Shown here: positions 32,781 through 42,500 of the stretch, in pieces
Layout of the letters: each line of letters begins with the position of its first letter
Numbering within the stretch: position 1 is the first letter of the stretch
Origin: an uncultured Victivallis sp.
Lineage (GTDB): Bacteria > Verrucomicrobiota > Lentisphaeria > Victivallales > Victivallaceae
DNA length: 47,412 bases
Reading direction: 5' to 3'
Assembly: GCF_944391105.1 (NCBI RefSeq)
Contig: NZ_CALXSK010000030.1
Span: 1 to 47,412, forward strand
Translations under genes and position numbers: made by a program
Notes under the pieces: model-generated
Seen by the model: only the letters and a program-made list of their open reading frames with translations
Database searches by the model: none
What the model was told of the DNA's origin: nothing

Positions 32781-33890
32781 TCAGAATTCGATCAGCTCGT
32801 ACTCCCGGGTTCCGAGTCCGATTTTCTGTGCATGGATCAGCTGAATTTCCCAATTCGTGATCGGAGAAACGTCTTTGAAATGGTCGTGATAATGATCTCC
32901 GTGATCGCCGAGAAGACTTGAGGCGATCGGAGTCTGGCGGTTCACCGCATCCGCGCAAGCCTGGTCGAGAGCGACAGGATCGAAAGATGCGAACATGCCG
33001 ACATCCGGGATGATCGGAGCATCGTTCTCCGGATGACAGTCGCAGAACGGCGAGACATCCATGACGATGCTGATGTGGAAATGCGGACGATTGTGGACAA
33101 CGGCCATTGCATATTCCGCCATTTTCTTGTCGACGAGCCCCTCTTTCTGTCCCCAGGAGGGTTCTACGGCGTCTTTCGGACAAACTCCGATGCATCTGCC
33201 GCAACCGACGCATTTGTCATGATTGATCGTCGCTTTTCCATCCGTGAACTCCGGTGCGCCATGAGCGCAGATCCGGGCACAGGCATGACAACCGATGCAG
33301 AGATTGCGATTGACCGTCGGCTTACCGTCGCAATGTTGTTCCATCTTTCCTGCTCTGGAACCGCAGCCCATGCCCAGATTCTTCAGAGCGCCGCCGAATC
33401 CGGTCATCTCGTGTCCTTTGAAGTGACTCAGGGAGATGATGATGTCGGCATCCATGATCGCCCGGCCGATCTTTGCTTCCCGGACCAGTTCACCGTTCGG
33501 AACGGGAACGGTGACATCATCGGTCCCTTTCAGCCCGTCACCGATGATGACATGACATCCGACGGTATAGGGAGTGAATCCATTTCGGTATGCGGTCTCG
33601 ATATGTTCAAGAGCATCTTTGCGTGAGCCGACATACAGCGTATTGCAGTCGGTCAAAAAGGGCTTTCCGCCCAGTCGGCGAACCTCGTCGACCACGGTCC
33701 GGGCGAAATTCGGACGCAGAAACGAAAGGTTGCCGGTTTCCCCGAAATGGATTTTGATTGCGGTAAAGCGCCCCTTGAAATCAATTTGTTCCATTCCCGC
33801 CTTCCGCATCAGCAGCTCCAGTTTCCCCTGAAGATTCCGTCCTTCCGGCTTTACGCGCATATTCGTAAAATAGACTTTTGCCTTTTCCAT
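32781..33890 (-). CDS. DUF362 protein with a 2x[4Fe-4S] ferredoxin domain
   Basis: A 369-residue protein. The N-terminal DUF362 domain (FKGRFTAIKIHFGETGNLSFLRPNFAR, SLSHFKGHEMTGFGGALKNLGMGC) is followed by two ferredoxin motifs (CIGCHACARICAHG and CVGCGRCIGVCPKD, about residues 190-240) and a C-terminal DUF362 part (FDPVALDQACADAVN). I start it at ATG 33890, matching the MEKAKVYFTNMR N-terminus seen in the family. DUF362 proteins are common in anaerobes and presumably carry out an iron-sulfur redox reaction that is not defined. It converges with the glycyl radical cluster and is not in that operon. Confidence 0.9.
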   Translation of the reverse strand: MEKAKVYFTNMRVKPEGRNLQGKLELLMRKAGMEQIDFKGRFTAIKIHFGETGNLSFLRPNFARTVVDEVRRLGGKPFLTDCNTLYVGSRKDALEHIETAYRNGFTPYTVGCHVIIGDGLKGTDDVTVPVPNGELVREAKIGRAIMDADIIISLSHFKGHEMTGFGGALKNLGMGCGSRAGKMEQHCDGKPTVNRNLCIGCHACARICAHGAPEFTDGKATINHDKCVGCGRCIGVCPKDAVEPSWGQKEGLVDKKMAEYAMAVVHNRPHFHISIVMDVSPFCDCHPENDAPIIPDVGMFASFDPVALDQACADAVNRQTPIASSLLGDHGDHYHDHFKDVSPITNWEIQLIHAQKIGLGTREYELIEF

Positions 33891-34036
33891 GAAATTCCGA
33901 CTCCTTATTCTGTTTGGATCGCGTCCCGAATTTTGCGACGGGATAAGTTGTTTAACAGGGTGCATCTACTCTTTATTTCGAATCAGCTCGAGATTCGACA
34001 TCAAGGGGAAATCAGCACCGGACAAACTTAGCATGA

Positions 34037-34460
34037 TGTTGCCGTTTTGTCAATCGAAAAAAGATTTTTTCATCGGCAGAGGAGGAAATTCTGCTTTGCA
34101 ATCCAGAGTCGCCATGCGATCTTAGTCGATTACGCAAAGAGTACGCCGACCTGTTTCAAAGGGTGAATATAGAAAAAATATATCCCGTCCTTTTTTTATC
34201 TTTATTTTTCTGTTCAAAGAGATAAATGATTCATCGAAAGTCAACATCAGCAACTGTGCCGATTCAGTATTAATCTTCTCGACTCTCTGTTTGAGGGAAT
34301 CGAGCAAAGCTGCGAGGCTCAGAAATTACTTGAAATACAGTTCCCGATTCCATCGATTGAGGACATTTTGGATTCAGGAACTCCATCGGAAATAGATCTC
34401 CTCCATCAAACCCACCGGCTTATCCGATGGCGTGCACCACAACCAGAGGGGAAGAGACCC
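34037..34460 (+). other. AT-rich intergenic stretch with possible coding debris
   Basis: Between the DUF362 start (33890) and the flavin reductase stop (34466) no gene is well supported. On the plus strand two open stretches in different frames read like protein: 34037-34225 (with CDLSRLRKEYADLFQRVN) and 34230 onward (with NLLDSLFEGIEQSCEAQKLL and PSIEDILDSGTPSEIDLL). They are separated by stops and could be a frame-shifted relic. A 61-codon minus-strand frame (34122-34307) is an alternative reading. I do not recognise the source protein. Confidence 0.25.
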
Positions 34461-34465
34461 CTCGG

Positions 34466-35008
34466 TCAGGCAGGCGGAAGTTTCGAAATCATGCGGGGAC
34501 GCAAACTCGTAACATGTTCACCATCTACGATAAACGTACCGTCTCCCACCGCATGGAAAGTCCGTTTCTCCGTTTTGTCGGGATTGATCCAGGCCCGTTC
34601 CGCCGAGAGAATGACAATACTGTGCGCCTCGATATAATCTGCCACCCGGCATTCGATGTTGGCAAGGCATTCCGCAATCAGCGGAGCCTTGACATCCCGG
34701 GCTTTTTTCGGGGTGAGGCCGAACTTTTTGAATTTGTCGACATCCGCGCCCGAGCACGCGCCGATATCGACGACCTTCTCCATCAGATCGACGGCGGGAA
34801 CGGCAACGACGCACTCGCGGGTCGTCATCAACGCCTCGAAGGAGTGATTCCAGGAACCGGTCACAATCGCAAAGTTCGCGTTGAAGTCCAGAACCGTACT
34901 CCATGAGATCGTCATGATATTCTTCCTGCGCCCGGACACGGTCGTCACCAGCAGAACCGGACCGGGTTCGATCAACGTGAAAACCTTCGAAAGCGGAAAC
35001 TCCTTCAT
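34466..35008 (-). CDS. Flavin reductase-like (FMN-binding) protein
   Basis: A 180-residue protein of the flavin reductase / FMN-binding split-barrel family. It contains PVLLVTTVSGRRKNIMTISWSTVLDF (FMN phosphate region), VTGSWNHSFEALMTTRECVVAVPA, and the conserved GxxSGxxxDKF pattern as GACSGADVDKFKKFGLTP. Such proteins reduce flavin with NAD(P)H or act as ferric/flavin reductases in anaerobes. GGAGG lies 8 nt upstream of ATG 35008. The gene has its own promoter (TTGATT-N17-TATATT) and lies between an upstream terminator and the AT-rich gap. Confidence 0.9.
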   Translation of the reverse strand: MKEFPLSKVFTLIEPGPVLLVTTVSGRRKNIMTISWSTVLDFNANFAIVTGSWNHSFEALMTTRECVVAVPAVDLMEKVVDIGACSGADVDKFKKFGLTPKKARDVKAPLIAECLANIECRVADYIEAHSIVILSAERAWINPDKTEKRTFHAVGDGTFIVDGEHVTSLRPRMISKLPPA

Positions 35009-35044
35009 CTCATTGCCCTCCAGTCACAGCGATTGCCATGAAGC

Positions 35045-35073
35045 AATATAATGCGCGAAACAGAAAAAATCAA
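35045..35073 (-). promoter_or_regulatory. Flavin reductase gene promoter (TTGATT-N17-TATATT)
   Basis: Minus-strand -35 at 35068-35073 and -10 at 35045-35050, 17 bp apart. Confidence 0.65.
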
Positions 35074-35089
35074 ACGTCCGCCACCGAAC

Positions 35090-35131
35090 GAAAAAACGGT
35101 ACTTTGCAGCAGATACGCCGCAAAATACCGT
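35090..35131 (-). terminator. Terminator of the serine hydrolase gene
   Basis: The minus-strand stem ACGGTA..TTGC / GCAA..TACCGT (two-base internal loop) is followed by TTTTTT, 20 nt beyond the stop of the serine hydrolase gene. Confidence 0.85.
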
Positions 35132-35150
35132 GAACGTTTCAGACGACTGT

Positions 35151-36386
35151 TCAGTTGACCCGGTTGGTGTAGGCCTCCGCGCCGCTGTTGTCGATCACAT
35201 ACTGGAAAAATTTCTTCTCCGCCTCGCCGCGAGCCTTGTCCCAGGGACGCGGATTGCCGCAGAGCTGGACAACCCAGAGCTTCAGTTCCTTTCGATGCCA
35301 GTTGACCATGCAGTTGGTGCCCCATGCGCCGCCATGGCCGAACCAGGACTCCTCACTGTCCACTTCCGGCGCGTTGAGTCCGAGCGAGTAACCGCCCATC
35401 CCCTTCGGGCGGGTCGACTTCGCCAGCAATTCCTTGACCGTCTCCTCCTTGAGGATCCGCACGCCGTTGTCGCCGACGCCGAGATTCATCAGCATTTTGT
35501 AAAACTTGAGCTGGTCGTTCGCGGTGGTCCAGAGTCCCGCGCCAGCCGAGGCAAACACATGGGAGTCGTTGTAGGGACGCTGCTGCATGTCATTCTGGAG
35601 ACGGTACTTCGCGGGAGCGTCCTTCACGCAGTCATACATTTCGACCTGGGTTTCAAGCTGTTCATCGGTCGGCCAGAACCAGGTGGACGCCATCCCGAGC
35701 GGATCGAGAACGCGCTCCTTCAGAAAATTCTCCCACTTCTGCCCAGTCACGACCTCGACGATCGCCGCGCCGATGTCGATGCCGGTGTTGGAATACTGCA
35801 CCTTCGTGCCGGGTTCGAACATCAGCGGAGATGCCGCCGCAATCGCGGCCGTCTGCCGCAGCGGGGCGCCGCCGCTCCAGCCGCCGCCCTTGATGTTCCC
35901 CTGTTTTGCGCTGATCTCGAACGGGAAACCGCCGGTATGGTTCATGACCATACGGATCGTAAGCGTGTTCTTCGCCTTCTCAAGCGTCTTGACGCCATCC
36001 TTGTTGGATTTCAGGACCCAGAGTTCGCGGAATTCCGGCAGATACTTCGAAACCGGGTCATCAAGGGAGATCTTCCCCTCTTCAACCAGCATGGCAATGG
36101 TAACGCCGCAGAAGCCTTTGGTCTGCGAGCACTGCATGAAAACATCATCCATCGTGATCGGGCGCCTGGCGGCAACGTCGGCAAACCCCACACAGGCGGT
36201 CTCCTGAATTCCGTTCTTGTAAAAGACGTTGATCGCGCCGGGAAGCTGACCGTTTTCGACATACGGCATGAGTGCATCCTTCGCAAAGGAGGTTCTGGAA
36301 TCCACGGCTCCCCCGCCTGTTGACCGGCACCCGGCGACGACCGCCATGACGGCGATCAGCATCATGAGTTTGAGTGATCGTTTCAT
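35151..36386 (-). CDS. Lipoprotein serine hydrolase, class C beta-lactamase/DD-peptidase family
   Basis: A 411-residue exported protein. The signal peptide ends in a lipobox (MAVVAGC, acylated C20). The penicillin-binding fold has SQTK (S87-x-x-K90, catalytic serine and lysine), YSN in KVQYSNTGIDIG, and HGG in WFGHGGAWGT as the third motif. This group includes esterases, D-aminopeptidases and beta-lactamase-related proteins of unknown substrate; resistance should not be assumed. It is divergent from the GntR regulator with 312 bp between them and has promoter TTGCAA-N16-TATCTT. Confidence 0.93.
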   Translation of the reverse strand: MKRSLKLMMLIAVMAVVAGCRSTGGGAVDSRTSFAKDALMPYVENGQLPGAINVFYKNGIQETACVGFADVAARRPITMDDVFMQCSQTKGFCGVTIAMLVEEGKISLDDPVSKYLPEFRELWVLKSNKDGVKTLEKAKNTLTIRMVMNHTGGFPFEISAKQGNIKGGGWSGGAPLRQTAAIAAASPLMFEPGTKVQYSNTGIDIGAAIVEVVTGQKWENFLKERVLDPLGMASTWFWPTDEQLETQVEMYDCVKDAPAKYRLQNDMQQRPYNDSHVFASAGAGLWTTANDQLKFYKMLMNLGVGDNGVRILKEETVKELLAKSTRPKGMGGYSLGLNAPEVDSEESWFGHGGAWGTNCMVNWHRKELKLWVVQLCGNPRPWDKARGEAEKKFFQYVIDNSGAEAYTNRVN

Positions 36387-36471
36387 TGTTTCACTTTCCT
36401 GAGGTTATGATCTTCGACGTGATCCCGATACGCGGAACCGCGCACCAGTGACAATCGTCAACTTTCCCGTT

Positions 36472-36499
36472 AAGATAATCCCGTTTCCACTGATTGCAA
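36472..36499 (-). promoter_or_regulatory. Serine hydrolase gene promoter (TTGCAA-N16-TATCTT)
   Basis: Minus-strand -35 at 36494-36499 and -10 at 36472-36477, 16 bp apart. Confidence 0.6.
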
Positions 36500-36630
36500 C
36501 CTCCGTTCCGGCGAAATTCCGGAAAAATCAGCCGCATTCATTTGCGGCGCCCACCTCCTCGCCTGAATCATCATCCACATCGACGTCCCTGCGGCCTCCC
36601 CGACCGGGAGAGCGCGGATATTTCGACAAC

Positions 36631-36658
36631 TTGCAATTGCGGCGAAATCGTCTATATT
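36631..36658 (+). promoter_or_regulatory. GntR gene promoter (TTGCAA-N16-TATATT)
   Basis: -35 at 36631-36636 and -10 at 36653-36658, 41 bp ahead of the GntR start. Confidence 0.65.
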
Positions 36659-36698
36659 TTACAGCGGAATCAAAATCTGCAACACACGGAACGCGCCA

Positions 36699-38069
36699 AT
36701 GAAAGCAGTAGACAGAATTCGATCCTATCTCCGGGAGAAGCTCGCCGACGGCACATTCCGCCCCGGCTCCCGGCTGCCCGGCTATCTGGAGCTGGCAGAT
36801 CGATTCAGCCTGAGTTATCTCACGGTCTCCACCTCTCTGAAAAAACTTGCGGCGGAGGGACTTGTCGAGATCCGCAACGGGACGGGGACTTACATCTCCG
36901 GCGGCCATCCTCTGACCGTGCTGATCAACTTCAAATCTTCCACACTGCCCTTTCCTAAGCTGGCGAAACTGCTGAAAAAACATACCGGCGGCGCGGAACT
37001 GCATCTGGATTTTGAATTTGCGGAAGTGGACGATCTGGGGCTCCCCTCCGTGCGACGGGAGCGACAGGCAAACTACAAGGCCGCGCTTTCCGTCCTGCCA
37101 AACCAGGACAGCATCTGTGAAATGCTGCCGGCGCAACTGATGCAATTTGAAGGATATCAAACGATTCTCCAGGAACTGCAGCCAGTGACCGTCCGCAACT
37201 ACGGTTGTGCGCTGCCATTTGTCGGAATCTCCAAGCAGATGGGGGTGAATGTCCGGCTTCTCCGCGAGCTCGGGCTCTCGCTTGAGACGCTCGGCAACCC
37301 GCTGGAACGCTGGAAGGAGTTGCGCGACCAGACCCGGAAGCATCATAAAATGCTGTGCAACTGCACCATTCAGCCGCAGCTTGCAACGTTATTTCCCCAT
37401 ACTGCCGATGTGCTGTTGTCGCAGATCTCCTATTCGGAGGAACTTTTTCACGGCAGAGCTCCGCTTTTCCAGTCCGAGGGGGGACACCGTTTCTTCGAAA
37501 TCGTCCGGGAGTTGCGCAACATCCCGGAGGATTCCCCGGAGAACTTTTTCCTTGGGGGGGCCTTGTTTCACCTGAATCTCCCCTCCTGGATCATTCTGCA
37601 GAACTTCAGTCCCGCCCATCCGGAGAAACGGATTCCGGAATTCGCATTTCTTCCCTACCACATGCCGGACGGCCGGAAAATCTGCAACATCGGCTTTGAC
37701 TGCCTCAAGGCGTTTCTGCGCCACGATCTGACGCTCAACGAACGCGAACGGGTCTGGAAACTTATGAAAATCCTGCTCTCGCGCCCGTTTCAACTCGAAT
37801 TCTGTTCGATGACCGGCATGATCTCTCCCCGGAAAGACATTGCGCCGACCGATTACTGCTGGAACCGGGACGGTCGATGGGACAGCCTGTTTCCGACTCC
37901 GGATGCGTTCACCTACACGCCTCTGTTTCTGTTCAATGCGGAGCAGATTCATCAACTGAGCCTGCTGCTGGAGAATTATTGTTTCTATCAGGCCTCAGAA
38001 GAAGAGACCGCATTCCGGATGGATCAGAAAAAAATCCCGTTTTCTTTCCAATCCCGTTTCCCCGTATGA
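36699..38069 (+). CDS. GntR-family regulator with a large effector domain
   Basis: A 456-residue regulator. The N-terminal winged helix of GntR type (IRSYLREKLADGTFRPGSRLPG..., LADRFSLSYLTVSTSLKKLAAEGLVEIRNGTGTYI, residues 5-65) is fused to about 390 residues with periplasmic-binding-protein-like features (FRMDQKK near the end, many aromatic residues), much longer than FCD or UTRA effector domains. The large domain probably binds a sugar or oligosaccharide. It precedes the pseudopilin and glycosidase genes on the same strand and is the obvious candidate to control them, perhaps through the CTATATATATAG palindrome at 38181-38192. Confidence 0.88.
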   Translation: MKAVDRIRSYLREKLADGTFRPGSRLPGYLELADRFSLSYLTVSTSLKKLAAEGLVEIRNGTGTYISGGHPLTVLINFKSSTLPFPKLAKLLKKHTGGAELHLDFEFAEVDDLGLPSVRRERQANYKAALSVLPNQDSICEMLPAQLMQFEGYQTILQELQPVTVRNYGCALPFVGISKQMGVNVRLLRELGLSLETLGNPLERWKELRDQTRKHHKMLCNCTIQPQLATLFPHTADVLLSQISYSEELFHGRAPLFQSEGGHRFFEIVRELRNIPEDSPENFFLGGALFHLNLPSWIILQNFSPAHPEKRIPEFAFLPYHMPDGRKICNIGFDCLKAFLRHDLTLNERERVWKLMKILLSRPFQLEFCSMTGMISPRKDIAPTDYCWNRDGRWDSLFPTPDAFTYTPLFLFNAEQIHQLSLLLENYCFYQASEEETAFRMDQKKIPFSFQSRFPV

Positions 38070-38143
38070 TGACTGGCTGAATGGAGCCTTTTCCCGTTTT
38101 TGAACATTTTGATACAAAAAACATTTTTTTTTTGCTGTTCTCC

Positions 38144-38172
38144 TTGACAATCCTCCTGTCTTATAGTATAAT
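38144..38172 (+). promoter_or_regulatory. Consensus sigma70 promoter (TTGACA-N17-TATAAT) of the pseudopilin-glycosidase unit
   Basis: A perfect consensus: -35 TTGACA at 38144-38149 and -10 TATAAT at 38167-38172, 17 bp apart. It is the strongest promoter seen in the window. Confidence 0.85.
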
Positions 38173-38180
38173 TAAAGTAG

Positions 38181-38192
38181 CTATATATATAG
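38181..38192. promoter_or_regulatory. Operator candidate downstream of the consensus promoter
   Basis: The perfect palindrome CTATATATATAG lies at the predicted transcription start of the pseudopilin-glycosidase unit. A repressor here, possibly the adjacent GntR protein, would block the strong promoter. Confidence 0.5.
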
Positions 38193-38220
38193 TTAACCAG
38201 TCAAATAGGAGAGATGAAAC

Positions 38221-39492
38221 ATGAAAACAATCTCAATTCCCGCAAGAGGTCTCCGTTCGACACGAAGCAAAAAAAAGGCAGCAGTCCCCTCCCGCCCGCT
38301 CAGCAACGTTGCAATGCAAACAGTTAGATTTACACAAATAGAATTTCCTGTTGTGAAAATTTGTCAAATATACCATTCTTTCCTTGTCTGCACCGGGCAG
38401 TCAAGAGAGGGGTTCGGGGGAGAGAAAGCGGCTATGGCAGCCGCGTCTCTCCCCGTACCGAACAACCATCAAACTCCCCATCGGCCAGTCATCGCCCCGC
38501 AACAAAGTCTCCGCTCGGCAAGCGGCGAAGTGGAGCAAAAACGCGAATGGGTCTTTCCGCAGAAAAGCGGGAAGAGCTGTTCGCGTTTTTGCGGCTCTTT
38601 CCCCTCGCGCCGGCCGACCGCGGCCACGTCCGGCTCCGCCCCGTACGCGGCACCGGCACCTTGCCGGACGCAGGGGGTGCGGGGGGCGGCGGACACGCCC
38701 CCCGCCTCCCACAGCCATGCAACGGTCAAAGCGGCGTTTACCTTGATCGAGCTCCTCGTGGTGATTGCGATCATCGCAATATTGGCAAGCATGCTGTTGC
38801 CCGCCTTGAATCATGCCCGCGAGAAAGCGAGATCAACCAGCTGTCTGAACCAGGTAAAGCAGATTGCGCTGGCACAGCAGCAATATGCGAACGACAGCGA
38901 TGAATTCATGGTTTTTTCCGTTGCCTCCAACAACCATGCGACCGCGTACTGGATGGAGGTTCTCACGGGTGGAGATTATCAATGCGACAGTACAGTGAAT
39001 TTGACCGGCGCGCGCTATCTTCCCGTCAAACTCCTGCGATGTCCCTCCAACCAGTACGATGCCGGAAAACCGTTCGGTCTGAAGGCTCCATTCGGAAATG
39101 CCTCCGCATCGGTCATGAGAAATGTCTACGGGGTCCTCAAGGACTACGGCAAATCTCTGTCGCAGACCAATCCGCGCGGCTTCGGAGATTTTGCGGTCAT
39201 CGCGGATTCCTACCGGACGCACCTGCACTCAACCAAGCGCATGAAACTGCTCTCCGAACTGCCGCTGGTTGGAGATACGGTCTGCCCGCCAACCTCCTCC
39301 ACTCCGGGAATGGGACGGCCTAACTTTGATTTTGAAGGAGACGAAGGCGTGATCCACCTGATTCATTCCGGCCGTGCCAATATCGCATATGCGGACGGTC
39401 ATGCGAAAAGCCAGAGTGGCACAGAGTTGAATGCGGCAAGAGCCAATTTTGTCCGGTTCGTCAAAGATTATTTCACGCTCATGGATTTTTAA
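38221..39492 (+). CDS. Type II pseudopilin-like secreted protein with a 172-residue N-terminal extension
   Basis: A 423-residue frame. RBS GGAGAG precedes ATG 38221, but the prepilin-type signal [36 protein letters not shown] (split here by position: it begins at F173) comes only after 172 residues, where normal prepilins have 6-25. The residue before F173 is Ala, not the usual Gly. Residues after the hydrophobic stem form the DUF1559-like/G-pseudopilin body ([40 protein letters not shown]). The extension is Pro/Arg/Ser-rich and its DNA is a block of GC-rich hairpins. Translation may really begin further downstream. The 3' partner is a large secreted glycosidase, 13 bp away. Confidence 0.8.
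   Translation: MKTISIPARGLRSTRSKKKAAVPSRPLSNVAMQTVRFTQIEFPVVKICQIYHSFLVCTGQSREGFGGEKAAMAAASLPVPNNHQTPHRPVIAPQQSLRSASGEVEQKREWVFPQKSGKSCSRFCGSFPSRRPTAATSGSAPYAAPAPCRTQGVRGAADTPPASHSHATVKAAFTLIELLVVIAIIAILASMLLPALNHAREKARSTSCLNQVKQIALAQQQYANDSDEFMVFSVASNNHATAYWMEVLTGGDYQCDSTVNLTGARYLPVKLLRCPSNQYDAGKPFGLKAPFGNASASVMRNVYGVLKDYGKSLSQTNPRGFGDFAVIADSYRTHLHSTKRMKLLSELPLVGDTVCPPTSSTPGMGRPNFDFEGDEGVIHLIHSGRANIAYADGHAKSQSGTELNAARANFVRFVKDYFTLMDF
38412..38705. repeat. GC-rich nested-hairpin element inside the pseudopilin reading frame
   Basis: Several perfect inverted repeats crowd 300 bp: GGGGAGAGA/TCTCTCCCC (38417-38425, 38446-38454) enclosing GCGGCT/AGCCGC (38428-38433, 38439-38444); GCAAAAACGCGAA/TTCGCGTTTTTGC (38535-38547, 38580-38592); CCGGCA/TGCCGG (38653-38667); GCGGGGGGCG/CGCCCCCCGC (38679-38688, 38696-38705). 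Three frames stay open through it. It resembles a REP-like or small non-autonomous repeat. Confidence 0.75.
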
Positions 39493-39505
39493 GAAGAGGA
39501 ATAAC

Positions 39506-42500
39506 ATGGTTCGCAAACTACTGCCTGTAACAATCGCAATACTCTGTCACCTTTGCAGCGAAACATCGGCCGCCCCCCTGCCCGACTGGGAACCGCCGTT
39601 TGAGCAGAAGGCGGAAATCGTCTCGCTGAAACCGGAGTTGCATACAGAAACGTTCAAAGACGGCAGCCATGACCTGTTTCGCGGGGAATTTCAGGCAGGA
39701 AACAAACAAATCGGCATTTTCATGCGCAAAGAAGCCGATGATCGAACCATCCGCATCTACATCGATTCCGAGCATGTGGGATCTCTGTTGTTTCAAGGTC
39801 ACTACAGGGGCAGTTACGGTTTTCCCTTCAACAATACTCCGTTTACAATCCGGATCGATCCTGCGGCCAATACGATCTCCGGCTCCCGGCCGTGGAAACT
39901 GCCGGACGGCAGAAGCGCAACGTTTCAATGGATATTGAAAGAGAAAAACGGTAAAATCGAACTCTTCTGGGATGCAGGTATTTCCCGGAAAGAGGCGGAT
40001 CAACTGCCCGATTTCCTGCTGTATCCGCAGTTCGAGACCACCTGGGCTTCCGAATGCCATCTGAAATACGGGATTGAATTCGACCGGACTCCATTGCGCA
40101 AATATTCGGCCGAAGAGCTGGAAAAAGCGCCGAACCGCACCATCAGTTATCGCCTGCGCAGCAGAAAAACCGTTTACGCACCGGATACGCCGCAACAATC
40201 CTTCGTAATCGAAACCCCGGGAATCGACACGCATGTCAGCGAGATGTTGAGAACGAATTTCAACGGCCTTTACCGGATGCGTGCGGTCAAGCTGGAGTTT
40301 TTCTCCGACCGCAGGGCAACGCAGGGTTCGCTGCTGATCGATTTCGGCAGATCCGCCGTCTCCCGGAAAGCCGCCTGCCCTCCGACCGGGGGAATCGATT
40401 TCTACGGGGAAGACGCCATGCACGTTCCGAACCTTCCCGGGAGGAACCGCCTTCCGAATCCCGGTTTTGAACAGGGTTTGCGTTACTGGGGAAGCATCTC
40501 GCCACCGCCGTTCAACCACTACACCGCGGGCGATCCCTGCCGGTACACGATCAGCAGCGAGACCCCTTTCGGGAAACGTGCGTTGCGAATCAACGGAACC
40601 GTGCAGCCGCAGGGTTCCTGGCTGCGCTCCATGCCGCTTCCGCTGAAATCCGGAACGGATTATACCATCAGCTATTATGCAAAAGGCGAAAAAGGAGGCG
40701 AAAAGCTCTACGTCGGAGTCACCTCCGGCATCTGGGGCGCAATCTACAACACCCACAATCATTATAAGCAAAATCCAGGAGCGACAAAAATCCTGACCAC
40801 CGAATGGAAACGATATGAGATAAGATTCCGCTCCGACAACTCCGGCATCGGTCTGCTGATCGGCATGCCCGAAGACGGCAGTGAAGCGCTGATCGACAAC
40901 ATCCAGCTCGAAGAAGGGCGCACTGCCGGTGAATTCGAAGCGCCGCCGGTCGAAGGGTGGCTCTCAACCGCCGCCCCGGACAACAACCTTGACGCGGGGA
41001 ACGCGATCGACGGAAGATTCGAACTCACCGGAATGCCGGGACTCACCGGGACCATCACGTTCAAGCTGTTCAACTATTACCGGGAAACAGTCTGGAAGGC
41101 GGAGCGCTCCTTCACGCTGGATCAGGAAGGCAGAGAAACTCTGTCGCTCGATCTGGACGGAGCCGTGATCGGCAAAGGGGTCTTTGTCCTGCAGGCGGAG
41201 TATCATCCTGCCGGGCGGCCGGTCCTCACGGATTACTTTCGCATGTCGATCCTTGAACCGCTCTCCGGGAAACACTCGAACCGGGATCTGCTGGGAACAT
41301 CCATCAATTTCCGCCATATCCGGGCGGAGGAGTTCATGAAGCAGCTGACCCGCTGCGGCTTCGGCGCCTACACCTACGGCGGTTTCGATCAGCGCGAGCC
41401 CGGCGCCTGGCTGCCGATCCGGGCGGGCTTCCACTGCTACGGCGCGATGCTGGACAACAGCTCGCAGGTGTTCTCGCCGGAAAAATACAAACGGGTCTGG
41501 GAGATCATCCGCGCAAACAAAATCACGCCGGAAATCGAGAAGGAAGTCGAATCGCTGGCCTATGAAGCCGTGAAAAACAACCGCACCAGCGACGTATGGG
41601 CCTTCTCCAATGAAACCGAGTCCCACTCCCCGCTCATCAAATCCGGTCAGTTCGACGAATGGGCGAAGGTGCTCACCGCGTTCGCCCGCGGAGCGAAACG
41701 GGCCCGCCCCGAAGTGAAGCTCATGCCCGATACCGGCGCGGCCGGCTACACTCAGCTGCGCGGATACCGGGAGATCGAAGGATATCTGCGCAGCACGCAG
41801 GGCAAGGTGAAGTGGGACGCTGTCTCGATTCATCCCTATCATCTGCTGGATGGGACGAACAATTGGGGGGAACTCGATGCTGCCGTCTCCCATCTGGTCA
41901 GCACCATGAAACGGTACGGATATGATGAAAAAACGCCGATCTATTTCACGGAGTGCTTCAACGCCAAAAACTTCCGCTGCTCCGCCTGGAACGCCGGGCT
42001 GTGGGCGGACAACTTCCGCGGCCTGCGTCCGAGCTATGACTTCGGGCTCACGGAATTCCTGCAGGCGGCATGGCTGACGCGGCTTTACATCATCGCTTCC
42101 AAATATGAACAGGTCAAACACGCGAACTGCTGGATTTCCGACGATATGTTTCTGGGCGCCAATCTTGACATGATGTCGGCCCCTGCGGCAGTCAACACGC
42201 TCGGTCATCTGCTGGACAAGGCGAAATTCCGCGCCGATCTGCCGCTCCCGGCCGGAATGCGGGGCTATCTCTTTGACTATCCGGACGGGACGGCGGTCGC
42301 AGCGGTCTGGTGCACCATTCAGAACGTTGAGTCGGGACTGGTGCGCGGCCCGGAACTCGCGTGCCGCTTCCCGGAGCTGCCGGAATTCCGCGACCTCATG
42401 AACAACGTCCGCACTCCGGAATCTGCTCCGGACGGCTCGGTGAAGATTCGTCTCTCCCCCGCGCCGCTCTTTCTGATCGGCAAGCCGGAATCGATTCTGG

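Larger units (their letters stand above)
36387..36698. other. Divergent promoter region, serine hydrolase / GntR regulator
   Basis: This 312 bp gap holds a minus-strand promoter (36472-36499) and a plus-strand promoter (36631-36658). I see no further gene in it. Confidence 0.6.
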
